From contig JAFUNP010000023.1 of NCBI GenBank assembly GCA_017473015.1, forward strand, positions 45,321 through 109,320: DNA of 64,000 nucleotides, written 5' to 3'. This DNA comes from Oscillospiraceae bacterium. Lineage in GTDB: Bacteria > Bacillota > Clostridia > Oscillospirales > Ruminococcaceae. Shown piece after piece: positions 8,924 through 18,453 of this stretch (the first letter of the stretch is position 1; the number at the start of each line of letters is the position of its first letter). The notes beneath the pieces are model-generated. The model saw only the letters and a program-made list of their open reading frames with translations. It was not told the DNA's origin and ran no database searches. A program made the translations under genes and the position numbers.

Positions 8924-8954
8924 TTTTCGGCACTATATAATATAGTGCCGAAAA
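8924..8954. terminator. Hairpin after the first tRNA-Glu
   Basis: The near-perfect stem TTTTCGGCACTATA/TATAGTGCCGAAAA has a 3-base loop. It lies one base after the CCA end. It lacks a classic T-tract on the plus strand, so some read-through to the second tRNA-Glu is possible. Confidence 0.55.
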
Positions 8955-9055
8955 TTATGTGAAAAATAACAGCGATAGCTGATAATATAGATATCAGGAC
9001 TGGCAATAGTCAGCCCAGTAATTTTCAAATAACGGCGAAAGCCGTTTATATAGAT

Positions 9056-9130
9056 GGCCCGTTGGTCAAGCGGTTAAGACACCGCCCTTTCACGGCGGTA
9101 TCACGAGTTCGATTCTCGTACGGGTCACCA
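9056..9130 (+). tRNA. tRNA-Glu (TTC), copy 2
   Basis: The sequence is identical over all 75 nt to the copy at 8848, including encoded CCA. No good promoter is seen between the copies, so it probably depends on read-through. It is followed by a terminator and then by tRNA-derived sequence. Confidence 0.95.
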
Positions 9131-9133
9131 TGG

Positions 9134-9165
9134 TGGACACTCTTTTGAGTGTCCATTATTTTTTT
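9134..9165 (+). terminator. Terminator after the second tRNA-Glu
   Basis: The stem TGGACACTC/GAGTGTCCA with a TTTT loop is followed by ATTATTTTTTT, a standard Rho-independent terminator. Confidence 0.85.
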
Positions 9166-9170
9166 GTGTG

Positions 9171-9333
9171 CGAGAATCGAACTGCGTTCGTTCTGCTGTT
9201 CGCGACAGGTCGCTCACTGCATAAGTTCCACCATCGAAAAACCTTTCGCCTGTGGCTTATGTTTTTCGGGTGTCACATATCGTACGGGTCACCAGAAAGC
9301 AGTAGACTGAAAAGTTTACTGCTTTTTATTTTT
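9171..9333 (+). repeat. tRNA-Glu-derived trailer element (inverted T-arm, direct 3' end, second terminator)
   Basis: Bases 9171-9183 (CGAGAATCGAACT) are the reverse complement of the tRNA-Glu T-arm at 9106-9118. Bases 9280-9294 (TCGTACGGGTCACCA) are a direct 15-base copy of the tRNA's last bases, including CCA. A second terminator (stem AAAGCAGTA/TACTGCTTT) follows at 9296-9333. The roughly 96 bases between contain no gene. The same plan recurs after two other tRNA loci. Confidence 0.7.
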
Positions 9334-9340
9334 TAATTAT

Positions 9341-9415
9341 GCGTAGGGGCGGATGCCTTCATCCGCCCGCAAACCAAAATTTAAAACGGGACGATGTAGG
9401 CATCGTCCCCTACGC
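9341..9415. repeat. Mini-element with GCGTAGGGG inverted ends
   Basis: The ends GCGTAGGGG and CCCCTACGC form an inverted pair. Each arm also folds on itself (GGGCGGATG...CATCCGCCC and GGGACGATG...CATCGTCCC). The element is 75 bp and non-coding. It is related to sites at 17361, 40220, 45912 and 56502. Confidence 0.65.
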
Positions 9416-9462
9416 GAGTTTCTTCACAATCCCACCTGACAAATCTGTCACAGTATTTTCAC

Positions 9463-9490
9463 TTGCGATACATCTCTGTAATGCTATAAT
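9463..9490 (+). promoter_or_regulatory. Probable promoter of the zinc-ribbon membrane protein gene
   Basis: TTGCGA, a 16-base spacer, then TATAAT at 9485-9490, placed 23 bases before the start codon at 9513. Confidence 0.5.
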
Positions 9491-9512
9491 AAAATCAAAG
9501 GAGGTATGTGTT

Positions 9513-10346
9513 ATGAGAAAAAACAAATGCGCCCTTTGCGGCGGAAAAATCAACTCTGACGGCATCTGCACCGAGTGTGGTTATAACAACAGACCTACTC
9601 TGAAAAACCGAAAAAGCAGTGCATCTGGTTTCAGCTTCGGCTATGTTATTCTTATCGCTTCGGCTGTAATATTCACTGCTCTGGCAATAGCTATTGTCCA
9701 TACCTCCATCAACATGGAAAAAGACTATAAACACAGCTTTGTGCTGGGCCCCGGTATGCATCACGTAGGTACCGATATTCCTGCCGGCAAATACCATATC
9801 CAGACCGAAAAAAATGAAAGCAGTATAATGGGCATATATCGGTTTGAAGAAGATATTTTTTATGGTGTCAGTGGTTATCATTTCGACCGGGAACACAGGT
9901 ATGAGAAAAATTCCCATTTTCTGAATAATGGAAGCTATATTGTGATTGAACCGGGCGACGAACTGGGCTTTTATACCAATAATAACCTGGACCCTCTGCC
10001 GGACAAAGTGGAAACAGGCTACACAGGCGAATATGTCCTTGACCGCTATTCCTACGCAGGTTCGGACTTTCCTGTGGGTGTTTACGATATTGTTTACACA
10101 CCGCAGCTGGCTCTGGGGGATGTGACGGTGAGCATTTATTCCCTGCACCCGTCCACAGGCGAATTCCTTATGGAATGGACACTGCCTTTTAATGAATCAG
10201 AAGGAGAGCAGGTTTTTACAGGTGTGCCATTTACACAGCGGACAAAAATTTCCCTTTCCCGTGACGGTGCACAGATTACTTTAAAACCAACCGAATTTAC
10301 CAGCCGGCAGCTGTATGAACTGACCTGGGGATACAGAGGCGAATAA
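9513..10346 (+). CDS. Zinc-ribbon, single-pass membrane protein with duplicated beta-type repeat
   Basis: The start at 9513 is chosen because AAAGGAGGTATGTGTT precedes it; the frame stays open further upstream but without a ribosome site. The 277-residue protein has an N-terminal zinc ribbon (Cys6, Cys9, Cys19, Cys22), a basic linker and one membrane helix at about 43-64. An outer domain follows, in which a motif is repeated: VGTDIPAGKYHI near residue 90 and AGSDFPVGVYDI near 190. The layout resembles clostridial zinc-ribbon proteins with an extracellular sensor-like part. I do not recognise a function. The gene is monocistronic. Confidence 0.75.
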   Translation: MRKNKCALCGGKINSDGICTECGYNNRPTLKNRKSSASGFSFGYVILIASAVIFTALAIAIVHTSINMEKDYKHSFVLGPGMHHVGTDIPAGKYHIQTEKNESSIMGIYRFEEDIFYGVSGYHFDREHRYEKNSHFLNNGSYIVIEPGDELGFYTNNNLDPLPDKVETGYTGEYVLDRYSYAGSDFPVGVYDIVYTPQLALGDVTVSIYSLHPSTGEFLMEWTLPFNESEGEQVFTGVPFTQRTKISLSRDGAQITLKPTEFTSRQLYELTWGYRGE

Positions 10347-10419
10347 CAAATAGCCCCACAGGCAATGTCATTAAATTAAGGAATTTGTATAAGTCTTAAC
10401 TTGATAAAACAAATTAAAA

Positions 10420-10516
10420 TGTCATTCTGAGCGCAGCGACGCGTGCCCTTTAGGGTAATAATCTCATCGTCGATATTAGTTGAGATTCTTCGTCACCTTG
10501 TTCCTCAGAATGACAT
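10420..10516. repeat. GTCATTCTGAG-type repeat with inverted ends, copy 2
   Basis: The ends ATGTCATTCTGAG and CTCAGAATGACAT form a 13-bp terminal inverted repeat around about 70 bp of non-coding sequence, so this copy looks like a complete miniature element. It lies in the 306-base gap between the zinc-ribbon gene and tRNA-Glu(CTC), which holds nothing else apart from the tRNA promoter. Confidence 0.7.
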
Positions 10517-10605
10517 GTTTTTTGTTATTTTAACGGCATTGCCTCACAGGTGCCTTTTATATTGCCTGATGCAGAAAAATACAGATAGAATTTCAACAAA
10601 AGTGG

Positions 10606-10634
10606 TTTACAAAAAGGCTTTGCAGTAGTAAAAT
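10606..10634 (+). promoter_or_regulatory. Promoter of tRNA-Glu(CTC)
   Basis: TTTACA, a 17-base spacer, then TAAAAT, 18 bases before the tRNA 5' end. Confidence 0.65.
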
Positions 10635-10652
10635 ATATTTACAGTTTAATCC

Positions 10653-10727
10653 GGCCCATTGGTCAAGCGGTCAAGACGTCGCCCTCTCACGGCGAAAACA
10701 GGGGTTCGATTCCCCTATGGGTCACCA
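10653..10727 (+). tRNA. tRNA-Glu (CTC)
   Basis: The 75-nt gene has acceptor GGCCCAT/ATGGGTC, anticodon CTC in the loop CTCTCAC, T-arm GGGGTTCGATTCCCC and encoded CCA. Its sequence is clearly distinct from the TTC isoacceptors in the anticodon stem, T-stem and acceptor. Confidence 0.94.
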
Positions 10728-10762
10728 AAAATACAGGCATCCATTTGGATGCCTGTATTTTT
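10728..10762 (+). terminator. Terminator of tRNA-Glu(CTC)
   Basis: The long stem AAAATACAGGCATCCA/TGGATGCCTGTATTTT with a 2-base loop and T-tract begins directly after CCA. Confidence 0.88.
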
Positions 10763-10767
10763 GTTTT

Positions 10768-10901
10768 AGGGGAATCGAACCCCGAGAGGGTAGATGCCGT
10801 AAAGTAAACAGTCCAGCGGACTGTTTATAGGCAGCTGAGCCGAGCGCCCCAAGCGAGGCCAGTCGGGATTTTGCCACAGGCAAAAGACTGTCGATTCCCC
10901 T
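10768..10901 (+). repeat. tRNA-Glu(CTC)-derived trailer element
   Basis: Bases 10768-10783 (AGGGGAATCGAACCCC) are the exact reverse complement of the tRNA T-arm at 10701-10716. GAGAGGG follows at once, complementary to the anticodon loop, as if an inverted tRNA copy had lost the piece between. A hairpin AACAGTCC/GGACTGTT lies at 10808-10826. A direct 11-base copy of the T-arm (TCGATTCCCCT) lies at 10891-10901. No protein gene is supported between 10728 and 11069. Confidence 0.7.
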
Positions 10902-11028
10902 GCAATAAACCTGACTGCTTCCGCAAAAATTCAACCCTGGAAAATAATTTTGCGATATATTATCATGGCGCAGGATGACATGGACATCGCCCAATGTGCC
11001 AGCTATTACAACATTTTTGAACACAAAC

Positions 11029-11058
11029 ATAAAAACACCCCGGTGGTGCCGGGGTGTT
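11029..11058 (-). terminator. Terminator of the heat-shock operon
   Basis: The minus-strand stem AACACCCCGG/CCGGGGTGTT is followed by TTTTTATG, 12 bases beyond the dnaJ stop. Confidence 0.85.
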
Positions 11059-11069
11059 GGGATAACGGA

Positions 11070-12236
11070 TTATTTGCCGTCAAACATATCTTTTATCTTT
11101 TTGAAGAAACCTTTGCGCTGTTCGTAGTTTTCGTCTTTCAGTGTGGCTTCAAATGCTTCCAGAGCTTTGCGCTGTTCACGGGTAATCTTTTTAGGGATTT
11201 CCACATTTACAGTCACATACTGGTCACCTCTGCCACGGCCGTTGAGGTATTTGATACCTTTGCCGCGCAGACGGAAGCGTGTGCCGGACTGTGTGCCTTC
11301 CGGAATATCATACTGCACTTTGCCGTCCACTGTAGGCACAACAATTTCTGCACCCAGTACAGCCTGGGAGTAAGTAATCGGCACATCCACATAAACATCG
11401 TAGCCGGAGCGTTTGAGAACAGGGTCCGGACGAACGGAGATGATGATAATAGCATCGCCGCTGCCGCCGCCGTTGAGACCTGCATCGCCCTGGCCACGCA
11501 GAGCCAGATTCTGTTCATCATCGATACCTGCAGGGATGTTAACCTCTTTCTTCACTGTAACCTGTACACGGCCGCTGCCTTTACATCTGTTACATGGGTC
11601 AGAAATGATTTTGCCTTTGCCCTGACAGTGCGGACAAACGCGTCTGTTCTGGATTACGCCGAAAGGAGTGCGCTGCTGTTCCATAACATAACCGGAGCCA
11701 TGACAATGTGAACAGGTCTGTGCGGAAGTGCCTTTCTTGGCACCGCTGCCATTACAGTCAGGACAGGTTTCCTGTCTGGTGTATGAAACGGTTTTTGTAC
11801 AGCCGTGGGCTGCTTCCATAAAGGAAATAGTCAGGCCCACATGAATATCGCCGCCGCGTTTAGGTGCGTTAGGGTCAGCGCGGCGCTGTGTGCCGCCACC
11901 GAAACCGCCGCCGAAAAAGCTTTCGAAAATATCGTTCAGGTCCATGCCTGCGCCGCCGAAGCCGCCGGAGTAGTTGCCCCAGCCACCGCCGCCTGCGCCA
12001 AAGTTAGGGTCTACACCCGCATGGCCATAAGCATCGTAACGCTGTTTTTTCTCTGCATCAGACAGCACTTCGTAAGCTTCGCTGACTTCCTTAAAATTCT
12101 TTTCAGCCTCTGCATCACCTGGGTTTAAGTCCGGGTGATATTTTTTTGCTTTTTTTCTGTATGCAGATTTAATCTCGGCGTCACTGGCTTTTTTGTCAAC
12201 GCCAAGGACTTCGTAATAATCTCTTTTTTCTGCCAC
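11070..12236 (-). CDS. dnaJ: Chaperone DnaJ (Hsp40)
   Basis: DnaJ delivers unfolded proteins to DnaK and stimulates its ATPase. The 388-residue protein has the J domain with the HPD motif (YHPDLN) in the first 70 residues, then a Gly/Phe-rich linker. The zinc domain has all four repeats: [24 protein letters not shown] and CNRCKGSG. The C-terminal substrate-binding domains follow. It is the last gene of hrcA-grpE-dnaK-dnaJ. A hairpin at 12290-12307 in the 99-base gap after dnaK could lower its expression relative to dnaK. Confidence 0.97.
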   Translation of the reverse strand: MAEKRDYYEVLGVDKKASDAEIKSAYRKKAKKYHPDLNPGDAEAEKNFKEVSEAYEVLSDAEKKQRYDAYGHAGVDPNFGAGGGGWGNYSGGFGGAGMDLNDIFESFFGGGFGGGTQRRADPNAPKRGGDIHVGLTISFMEAAHGCTKTVSYTRQETCPDCNGSGAKKGTSAQTCSHCHGSGYVMEQQRTPFGVIQNRRVCPHCQGKGKIISDPCNRCKGSGRVQVTVKKEVNIPAGIDDEQNLALRGQGDAGLNGGGSGDAIIIISVRPDPVLKRSGYDVYVDVPITYSQAVLGAEIVVPTVDGKVQYDIPEGTQSGTRFRLRGKGIKYLNGRGRGDQYVTVNVEIPKKITREQRKALEAFEATLKDENYEQRKGFFKKIKDMFDGK

Positions 12237-12289
12237 TGTTCAAGTCCTCATTTAATAACGAATTTAAGTAGTTTGTTTACAACTACAAG

Positions 12290-12307
12290 GCGGATTTGCA
12301 TCCGCCC
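12290..12307 (-). promoter_or_regulatory. Intercistronic hairpin between dnaK and dnaJ
   Basis: The inverted repeat GGCGGAT/ATCCGCC with a 4-base loop is followed on the minus strand by TTGTAG. It is a weak terminator or mRNA-processing hairpin that may set the dnaK:dnaJ ratio. Confidence 0.45.
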
Positions 12308-12335
12308 TGAGTTTTACTTTATATGGTGATTTTAA

Positions 12336-14171
<1,836 letters not shown>

Positions 14172-14261
14172 TCATAATCTCCTTTTTGATTAAAGAAAGT
14201 GTATATAGATAATTTTTTATAAACGGGTTTGTGGTTGCGTCCATCTGCCAGATGGAGCTGG

Positions 14262-14314
14262 GACTTTCTGAATCCCTCCACCGCTAAAGCGGTCCCCCTC
14301 CCTTTGACAAGGGA
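14262..14314. repeat. CCCTCCACCG/AAGGGAGG repeat, copy 1, in the grpE-dnaK gap
   Basis: AATCCCTCCACCG, an AGCGGT hairpin partner and CCCCCTCCCTTTGACAAGGGAGGC match the element at 35283-35332. It folds into two hairpins and sits inside the heat-shock operon between grpE and dnaK, where it may affect message processing. Confidence 0.6.
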
Positions 14315-14322
14315 GGCTATCT

Positions 14323-14877
14323 TTAGCAGCTTACAGCTACTGTGGCGTGGCGGATAACTCTTTCGCCCAGCTTATAGCCTTTCTGGAACTGTTTGGTGCA
14401 GATGCCTGCATCCACGCCTTCCACGCTTTCCTGCATAACAGCGTTGTGCAGGTTAGGGTCAAATTCTTTGTCCAGAGCATCGATTTCTGTGATACCCATA
14501 TTGGACAGTGCATTTTTTGCTGTTGTCAGTGTCAGCTCAATACCTTTTTTATAATTTTCGTCGGTACATGGAGCGTTCAGTGCCATTTCCAGTGTGTCCA
14601 GCACAGGGAGGATGTTTGTCACTGCATTTACCATGCCGTTGTTATATGTTTCAGCCTTTTCTTTGGCTGTTCTTTTGCGGTAGTTGTTATACTCTGCCAG
14701 GGTGCGCTGGAAAGTGCCTTTTGTGTTTTCCAGTTCAGCCTGGGTTTCTGCCAGTTTCTTTTCGCTTTCAATCAACCGGGTTTCCAGTGTTTCGATGCCT
14801 TTCATAACATCAATTTTTTCTTCCTGTACTGTTTCGTTTTCCAGTTCAGGAGTTTCCATTTTCTCTTTGTTTTCCAT
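14323..14877 (-). CDS. grpE: Nucleotide exchange factor GrpE
   Basis: GrpE releases ADP from DnaK. The 184-residue protein shows the acidic N-terminus and long coiled coil (about 25-75) of the family. The motif NNYRKRTAKEKAETYNNG leads into the four-helix and beta domains, with LPVLDTLEMAL and the conserved C-terminal VMQESVEGVDAG. It lies 6 bases after hrcA in the CIRCE-controlled operon. Confidence 0.96.
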   Translation of the reverse strand: MENKEKMETPELENETVQEEKIDVMKGIETLETRLIESEKKLAETQAELENTKGTFQRTLAEYNNYRKRTAKEKAETYNNGMVNAVTNILPVLDTLEMALNAPCTDENYKKGIELTLTTAKNALSNMGITEIDALDKEFDPNLHNAVMQESVEGVDAGICTKQFQKGYKLGERVIRHATVAVSC

Positions 14878-14883
14878 GGGAGT

Positions 14884-15909
14884 TTATTTCCTTTCTGTAC
14901 CTGTGATTGATTGTGTCAGCAACTGTGAGAAATATTCCATAGCCAGGAACAGTCGCTGATAGTCCACTGTCTGGGGGCAGATAACCGCCAGAGTACCGCT
15001 GACCGCGCTGCCTGCGAAGTAGCGTGTGGAGATGAAACAGGCGTTTTCTATATTTTTTATCGGCAGTTCATCGCCGAAAACCACTGAAATACCATCGTAT
15101 TTCGGGGTTATAATCTGTTTTAATGTGTCCGGGTCAGCCAGCAGTTTCAGAACATCGCCGATATTGTGTTCAAAATGGTCTGTATCGGCTATTTTTTCCT
15201 GTCCGTAAACATAAACTGACTTGTTGTTGGCCTCTGCCACCAGTGCCAGAGCACCTGAGACAAACCGGCCAAAAGCTTTGTTTTCTTTGTTCAGCTGATT
15301 TATCAGTGTGGTGAAGTAGGTTCTGTCAATGTCAGCGTAGCAGGTGAAGCACAGGCGCATATTCAACAGCTGTGTCAGCTGAGCCAGCTGGGCGTTGTTC
15401 ACTTCCTCTGCCAACCTGATAACACGGGTGTATACCTCGCCGCGGCTGGTGGTAGCCACCAGAACCACGCTGTATCGGCCGGTTTTCAGGGCTGTGAAGT
15501 TTACAAACTGCAGGTTCTCATCCTGTGGCGGTATGATAACCACTGTGTAACCCAGGATGTCGCTGAACAGTCGGGCGGCACCCTGCAAGAAGCGGGAGCT
15601 GTCACCGTCCAGCATATCGAAATGCTGTTTTATGTTTTCCTTGTCTGACCGTGCAATCTCTTTGCTGCGGTCGATATTGTCAACATAGTAGCGGTAGGCT
15701 TTGTTTGTGGGTATACGGCCGGCGGAAACATGAGGCTGGTTGAGATAACCCAGCTTTGTCAGTCTCGCCATTTCGTTGCGGAGTGTGGCGGATGAAACGG
15801 TGATGTCCAGCGCATCCTGGAGAGCCTGAGAAGCAATCGGCTCACCGTTGCGGATGTACATGGAAACAATGGCATCAAGTATAAGCTTATGTCTCTGATT
15901 TATATCCAT
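14884..15909 (-). CDS. hrcA: Heat-inducible transcription repressor HrcA
   Basis: HrcA binds CIRCE and represses its own operon until heat stress titrates GroE. The 341-residue protein has the N-terminal winged helix (RHKLILDAIVSMYIRNGEPI, then SSATLRNEMARLTKLGYL) and the GAF-like central region. It is the first gene of the operon. A sigma-A promoter and a CIRCE element lie directly upstream. Confidence 0.96.
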   Translation of the reverse strand: MDINQRHKLILDAIVSMYIRNGEPIASQALQDALDITVSSATLRNEMARLTKLGYLNQPHVSAGRIPTNKAYRYYVDNIDRSKEIARSDKENIKQHFDMLDGDSSRFLQGAARLFSDILGYTVVIIPPQDENLQFVNFTALKTGRYSVVLVATTSRGEVYTRVIRLAEEVNNAQLAQLTQLLNMRLCFTCYADIDRTYFTTLINQLNKENKAFGRFVSGALALVAEANNKSVYVYGQEKIADTDHFEHNIGDVLKLLADPDTLKQIITPKYDGISVVFGDELPIKNIENACFISTRYFAGSAVSGTLAVICPQTVDYQRLFLAMEYFSQLLTQSITGTERK

Positions 15910-15928
15910 ATCCTCAGTCCTTTCATTT

Positions 15929-15955
15929 TTAGCACTCTCACTCTTTGATTGCTAA
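15929..15955. promoter_or_regulatory. CIRCE element (HrcA operator)
   Basis: TTAGCACTC-N9-GATTGCTAA matches the consensus TTAGCACTC-N9-GAGTGCTAA with one mismatch in the right arm. It lies between the promoter -10 box and the hrcA start, so HrcA would block transcription of the whole operon. Confidence 0.95.
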
Positions 15956-15960
15956 TTTAT

Positions 15961-15988
15961 ATTATAAACATTTTTTGGTATTTGTCAA
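15961..15988 (-). promoter_or_regulatory. Promoter of the hrcA operon
   Basis: On the minus strand TTGACA (15988-15983), a 16-base spacer, then TATAAT (15966-15961). The CIRCE begins 5 bases downstream of the -10 box. Confidence 0.85.
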
Positions 15989-16133
15989 TAGTTTCGCCGC
16001 TATTCACAAAGTTTTTACAAATTGCATTTGGAAGTATAATATTGTATGATATTATAAAGGCGATAAAAACGCCGGTATAAAGGATAATAACCAATTATAT
16101 ATAATAATATACATTATAAAGGTAAGGAAAATC

Positions 16134-17216
16134 ATGGAAGCTGGTCTGTATATACACATACCATACTGTAAAAAGAAATGTAATTACTGCGATTTTTATT
16201 CCTGCGGCGGCTGTGATATTGTGCCACAGGAATATGTGGACGCAGTTGTCAGAGAGATAGGCAGCCACAGGGGGCTGAAATGCAAAACAGTTTATTTTGG
16301 CGGTGGCACTCCCAGCCTGCTGACTGCTAATCAGGTGAAACAAATATTGGCTGTAGCTGATATTATGCCGGGAGCGGAAATCACCCTGGAGGCAAACCCG
16401 GATACACTGACACAGGAAAAACTGGACGGCTATTATGCTGCCGGCGTAAACAGGCTGAGCATAGGCGTGCAGACAGTGTATGACAAATCCCTGCAGGTGC
16501 TGGGCAGAATACACAGTGCAGAAAAAGCAGGACAGGCTTTTGATATGGCAAGGGCGGCAGGCTTTGTCAATATCAGCGGTGATGTGATGCTGGGGCTGGA
16601 CAATTATTCTGTAGAGGAAATGAAAGACACCATAGATTTCCTTATTGACCACGGAGCAGTCCATATTTCCGCATATCTGCTGAAGGTGGAAGAAGGCACA
16701 CCGTTCTACACCAACCGCCCGGAAAATCTGGCCACTGAAGAAGAGCTGGCAGACTATTATCTGGCCTGCTGTGAGTATATGGCGGAAAAAGGCTTTATTC
16801 AGTACGAAATATCCAATTTCTGCCACGAAGGCTACCACAGCCGACACAATTCCATCTACTGGCAGCTGGACAATTATCTGGGCATCGGCCCGTCGGCCCA
16901 TTCCTGTATGGACGGAAAGCGTTTTTATTACGAAAGAAATGTAGATGCCTTTATAAAGGGCTGTCAGCCTGTGGCAGACGGCGAAGTAGATGCGGATGAC
17001 TACATTATGCTGTCACTGAGACTGAAAACAGGCCTGGACATAAACACTCTTAAAGAAAAATGGTGGCTGGAAATCGACAGCCGTACAATGAAAAAACTGG
17101 AAATTTACAGACGGCAGGGGGTTTTAACCATTGAAAACAACTGCATTTCGCTGACACCTGCAGGCTTTCTGGCAGAAAATGTGATTGCAAGTGATATAAT
17201 GAGTGGAGTGGAATAG
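16134..17216 (+). CDS. hemW: Radical SAM heme chaperone HemW (coproporphyrinogen III oxidase-like)
   Basis: The 360-residue protein starts with YIHIPYCKKKCNYCDF, the CxxxCxxC radical-SAM cluster of the HemN/HemW family. GGGTPSLL and EANPDTLT follow, and a C-terminal HemN domain contains NSIYW and LGIGPSAHS. HemW proteins lack the extra N-terminal region of true HemN oxidases and act as heme-binding chaperones, and the short length fits HemW. In clostridia this gene often lies next to hrcA, here divergently. An AAGGAAAATC ribosome site precedes the ATG. Confidence 0.92.
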   Translation: MEAGLYIHIPYCKKKCNYCDFYSCGGCDIVPQEYVDAVVREIGSHRGLKCKTVYFGGGTPSLLTANQVKQILAVADIMPGAEITLEANPDTLTQEKLDGYYAAGVNRLSIGVQTVYDKSLQVLGRIHSAEKAGQAFDMARAAGFVNISGDVMLGLDNYSVEEMKDTIDFLIDHGAVHISAYLLKVEEGTPFYTNRPENLATEEELADYYLACCEYMAEKGFIQYEISNFCHEGYHSRHNSIYWQLDNYLGIGPSAHSCMDGKRFYYERNVDAFIKGCQPVADGEVDADDYIMLSLRLKTGLDINTLKEKWWLEIDSRTMKKLEIYRRQGVLTIENNCISLTPAGFLAENVIASDIMSGVE

Positions 17217-17300
17217 ATTGACACTACTTTTGCTGTCAAAAGCAGCCAAAAGCTTGGTGTAAATGCAGCGATGGAATAGTGTTCTGCAGAAAGCACAAGA

Positions 17301-17338
17301 GGAGATTCTTCGACTCGCTATGCTCGCTCAGAATGACA
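17301..17338. repeat. GTCATTCTGAG-type repeat, copy 3
   Basis: GGAGATTCTTCGACTCGCTATGCTCGCTCAGAATGACA in pieces matches the right half of the 10420 element. It is the first of several repeats filling the 328-base gap after hemW. Confidence 0.6.
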
Positions 17339-17360
17339 AACCTTTAGTTCGTACAAAGCC

Positions 17361-17390
17361 GCGTAGGGGACGGCGTCCTCGACGTCCCGT
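17361..17390. repeat. GCGTAGGGG-type repeat, single arm
   Basis: GCGTAGGGGACG is followed by GCGTCCTCGACGTCCC, which folds on itself. Only one arm is present. The remainder of the gap to 17544 has short palindromes but no gene. Confidence 0.55.
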
Positions 17391-17544
17391 ACTTGTCTAC
17401 CATATTCCCTGCCGGTCTCGTAGCGATGAAATAGTATTCTGAGAAATCAGAATAGGTCGAGCTCGTCTTGCGAGACTAGTGGTCGCGAGCATAGTGGTTT
17501 CCTCCCAATGCCCACCCCTTATTGACATTACTTAACTTTGACTT

Positions 17545-18105
17545 ATGAAAAAATTATATCAACAACTGAAAGAATATAAACCTTACAACCGGCAGGAAGA
17601 TGCAGACAAGGCGCTGATGCTGGAGTTTATGGAGCGAAACCCTGATGCCCTGCTGCGCAGCAATAAGGCCGCCCATTTTGCGGCCACTGCGTGGGTGGTG
17701 AACAAGGACCGCACCAAAGTGCTGATGGTTTACCACAACATTTACAAATCATGGGCCTGGTCAGGCGGACACGCTGACGGTGAAAGCGACCTTGAGGCAG
17801 TGGCACGCCGCGAAATCGCAGAAGAAACGGGACTGACCGGTCTGAAACCGCTGTGTGATGGCATTTTTGCCATAAATGTGCTGACTGTGGAACGCCACAT
17901 CAAAAAAGGCCGGCCTGTGGCCAGCCATCTCCATCTGGATGTGGAGTATCTGTTTGAAGCAGACGATTCCCTGCCGCTGCGCGTGAAAGAAGACGAAAAC
18001 AGCGCAGTGAGCTGGGTGAATATAGCTGATATAAACAGTGCCGTCACCGAAGAAAAGATGAAACCGGTGTACGCACTGCTGGTGGAAAAGGCGAAGAAGT
18101 ACTGA
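17545..18105 (+). CDS. NUDIX hydrolase
   Basis: The 186-residue protein carries a complete Nudix box, beginning GGHADGESDLEAVARREI and ending EETGLTG (about residues 73-98), which binds Mg2+ and hydrolyses nucleoside-diphosphate-linked substrates. Substrate is not predictable from the sequence. The ribosome site is poor (no AGGAGG within 15 bases), so translation may be weak or the start slightly different. The gene is monocistronic, with a terminator at 18151. Confidence 0.88.
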   Translation: MKKLYQQLKEYKPYNRQEDADKALMLEFMERNPDALLRSNKAAHFAATAWVVNKDRTKVLMVYHNIYKSWAWSGGHADGESDLEAVARREIAEETGLTGLKPLCDGIFAINVLTVERHIKKGRPVASHLHLDVEYLFEADDSLPLRVKEDENSAVSWVNIADINSAVTEEKMKPVYALLVEKAKKY

Positions 18106-18150
18106 AAGCATACGCTTTCAGTTGTGTAATAAATCAAAATTTTATAAACC

Positions 18151-18192
18151 AAAAGAGAGTACCAGATTTTAAACATCTACTCTCTTTTATAT
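18151..18192 (+). terminator. Terminator after the NUDIX gene
   Basis: The 11-bp stem AAAAGAGAGTA/TACTCTCTTTT with a 16-base loop is followed by a T/A-rich tail. From here to 18329 the sequence is A/T-rich with nothing recognisable. Confidence 0.6.
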
Positions 18193-18329
18193 ATTCTATA
18201 TCTTATATAATATTTGTTACGCAAATTCAAATTTTCCTGACTGCTTATATTACATCAAACCAAAATACATAATTAAATACAATTATTATCTTATCATACT
18301 AATCATCAGAAAAATCAGTCTGAACAAAC

Positions 18330-18358
18330 AAAAAGGGCACGGATAAACCGTGCCCTGA
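18330..18358 (-). terminator. Terminator of nifJ
   Basis: The stem GGGCACGG/CCGTGCCC with a 5-base loop is followed on the minus strand by TTTTTGTTTG. Confidence 0.82.
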
Positions 18359-18453
18359 TTTTGTTTTCGTCAGCATTTTTCCATGGATGTTGAGATTTAC
18401 CTATCATTACTCAAGAAGGAAAATAGCCAATTATACTATCTTAAAAACTGATA

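Noticed and set aside
9130..9336. A 68-codon frame downstream of tRNA-Glu
   Set aside because: It runs through the terminator and the tRNA-derived trailer, has no ribosome site and matches nothing.
10722..11030. A 102-codon minus-strand frame in the tRNA-Glu(CTC) trailer
   Set aside because: It crosses the inverted tRNA fragment and the tRNA terminator, with no ribosome site; non-coding repeat explains the sequence.
17217..17544. A riboswitch or leader RNA upstream of the NUDIX gene
   Set aside because: The hairpins here belong to dispersed repeat families found elsewhere between unrelated genes; no known riboswitch core was recognised.
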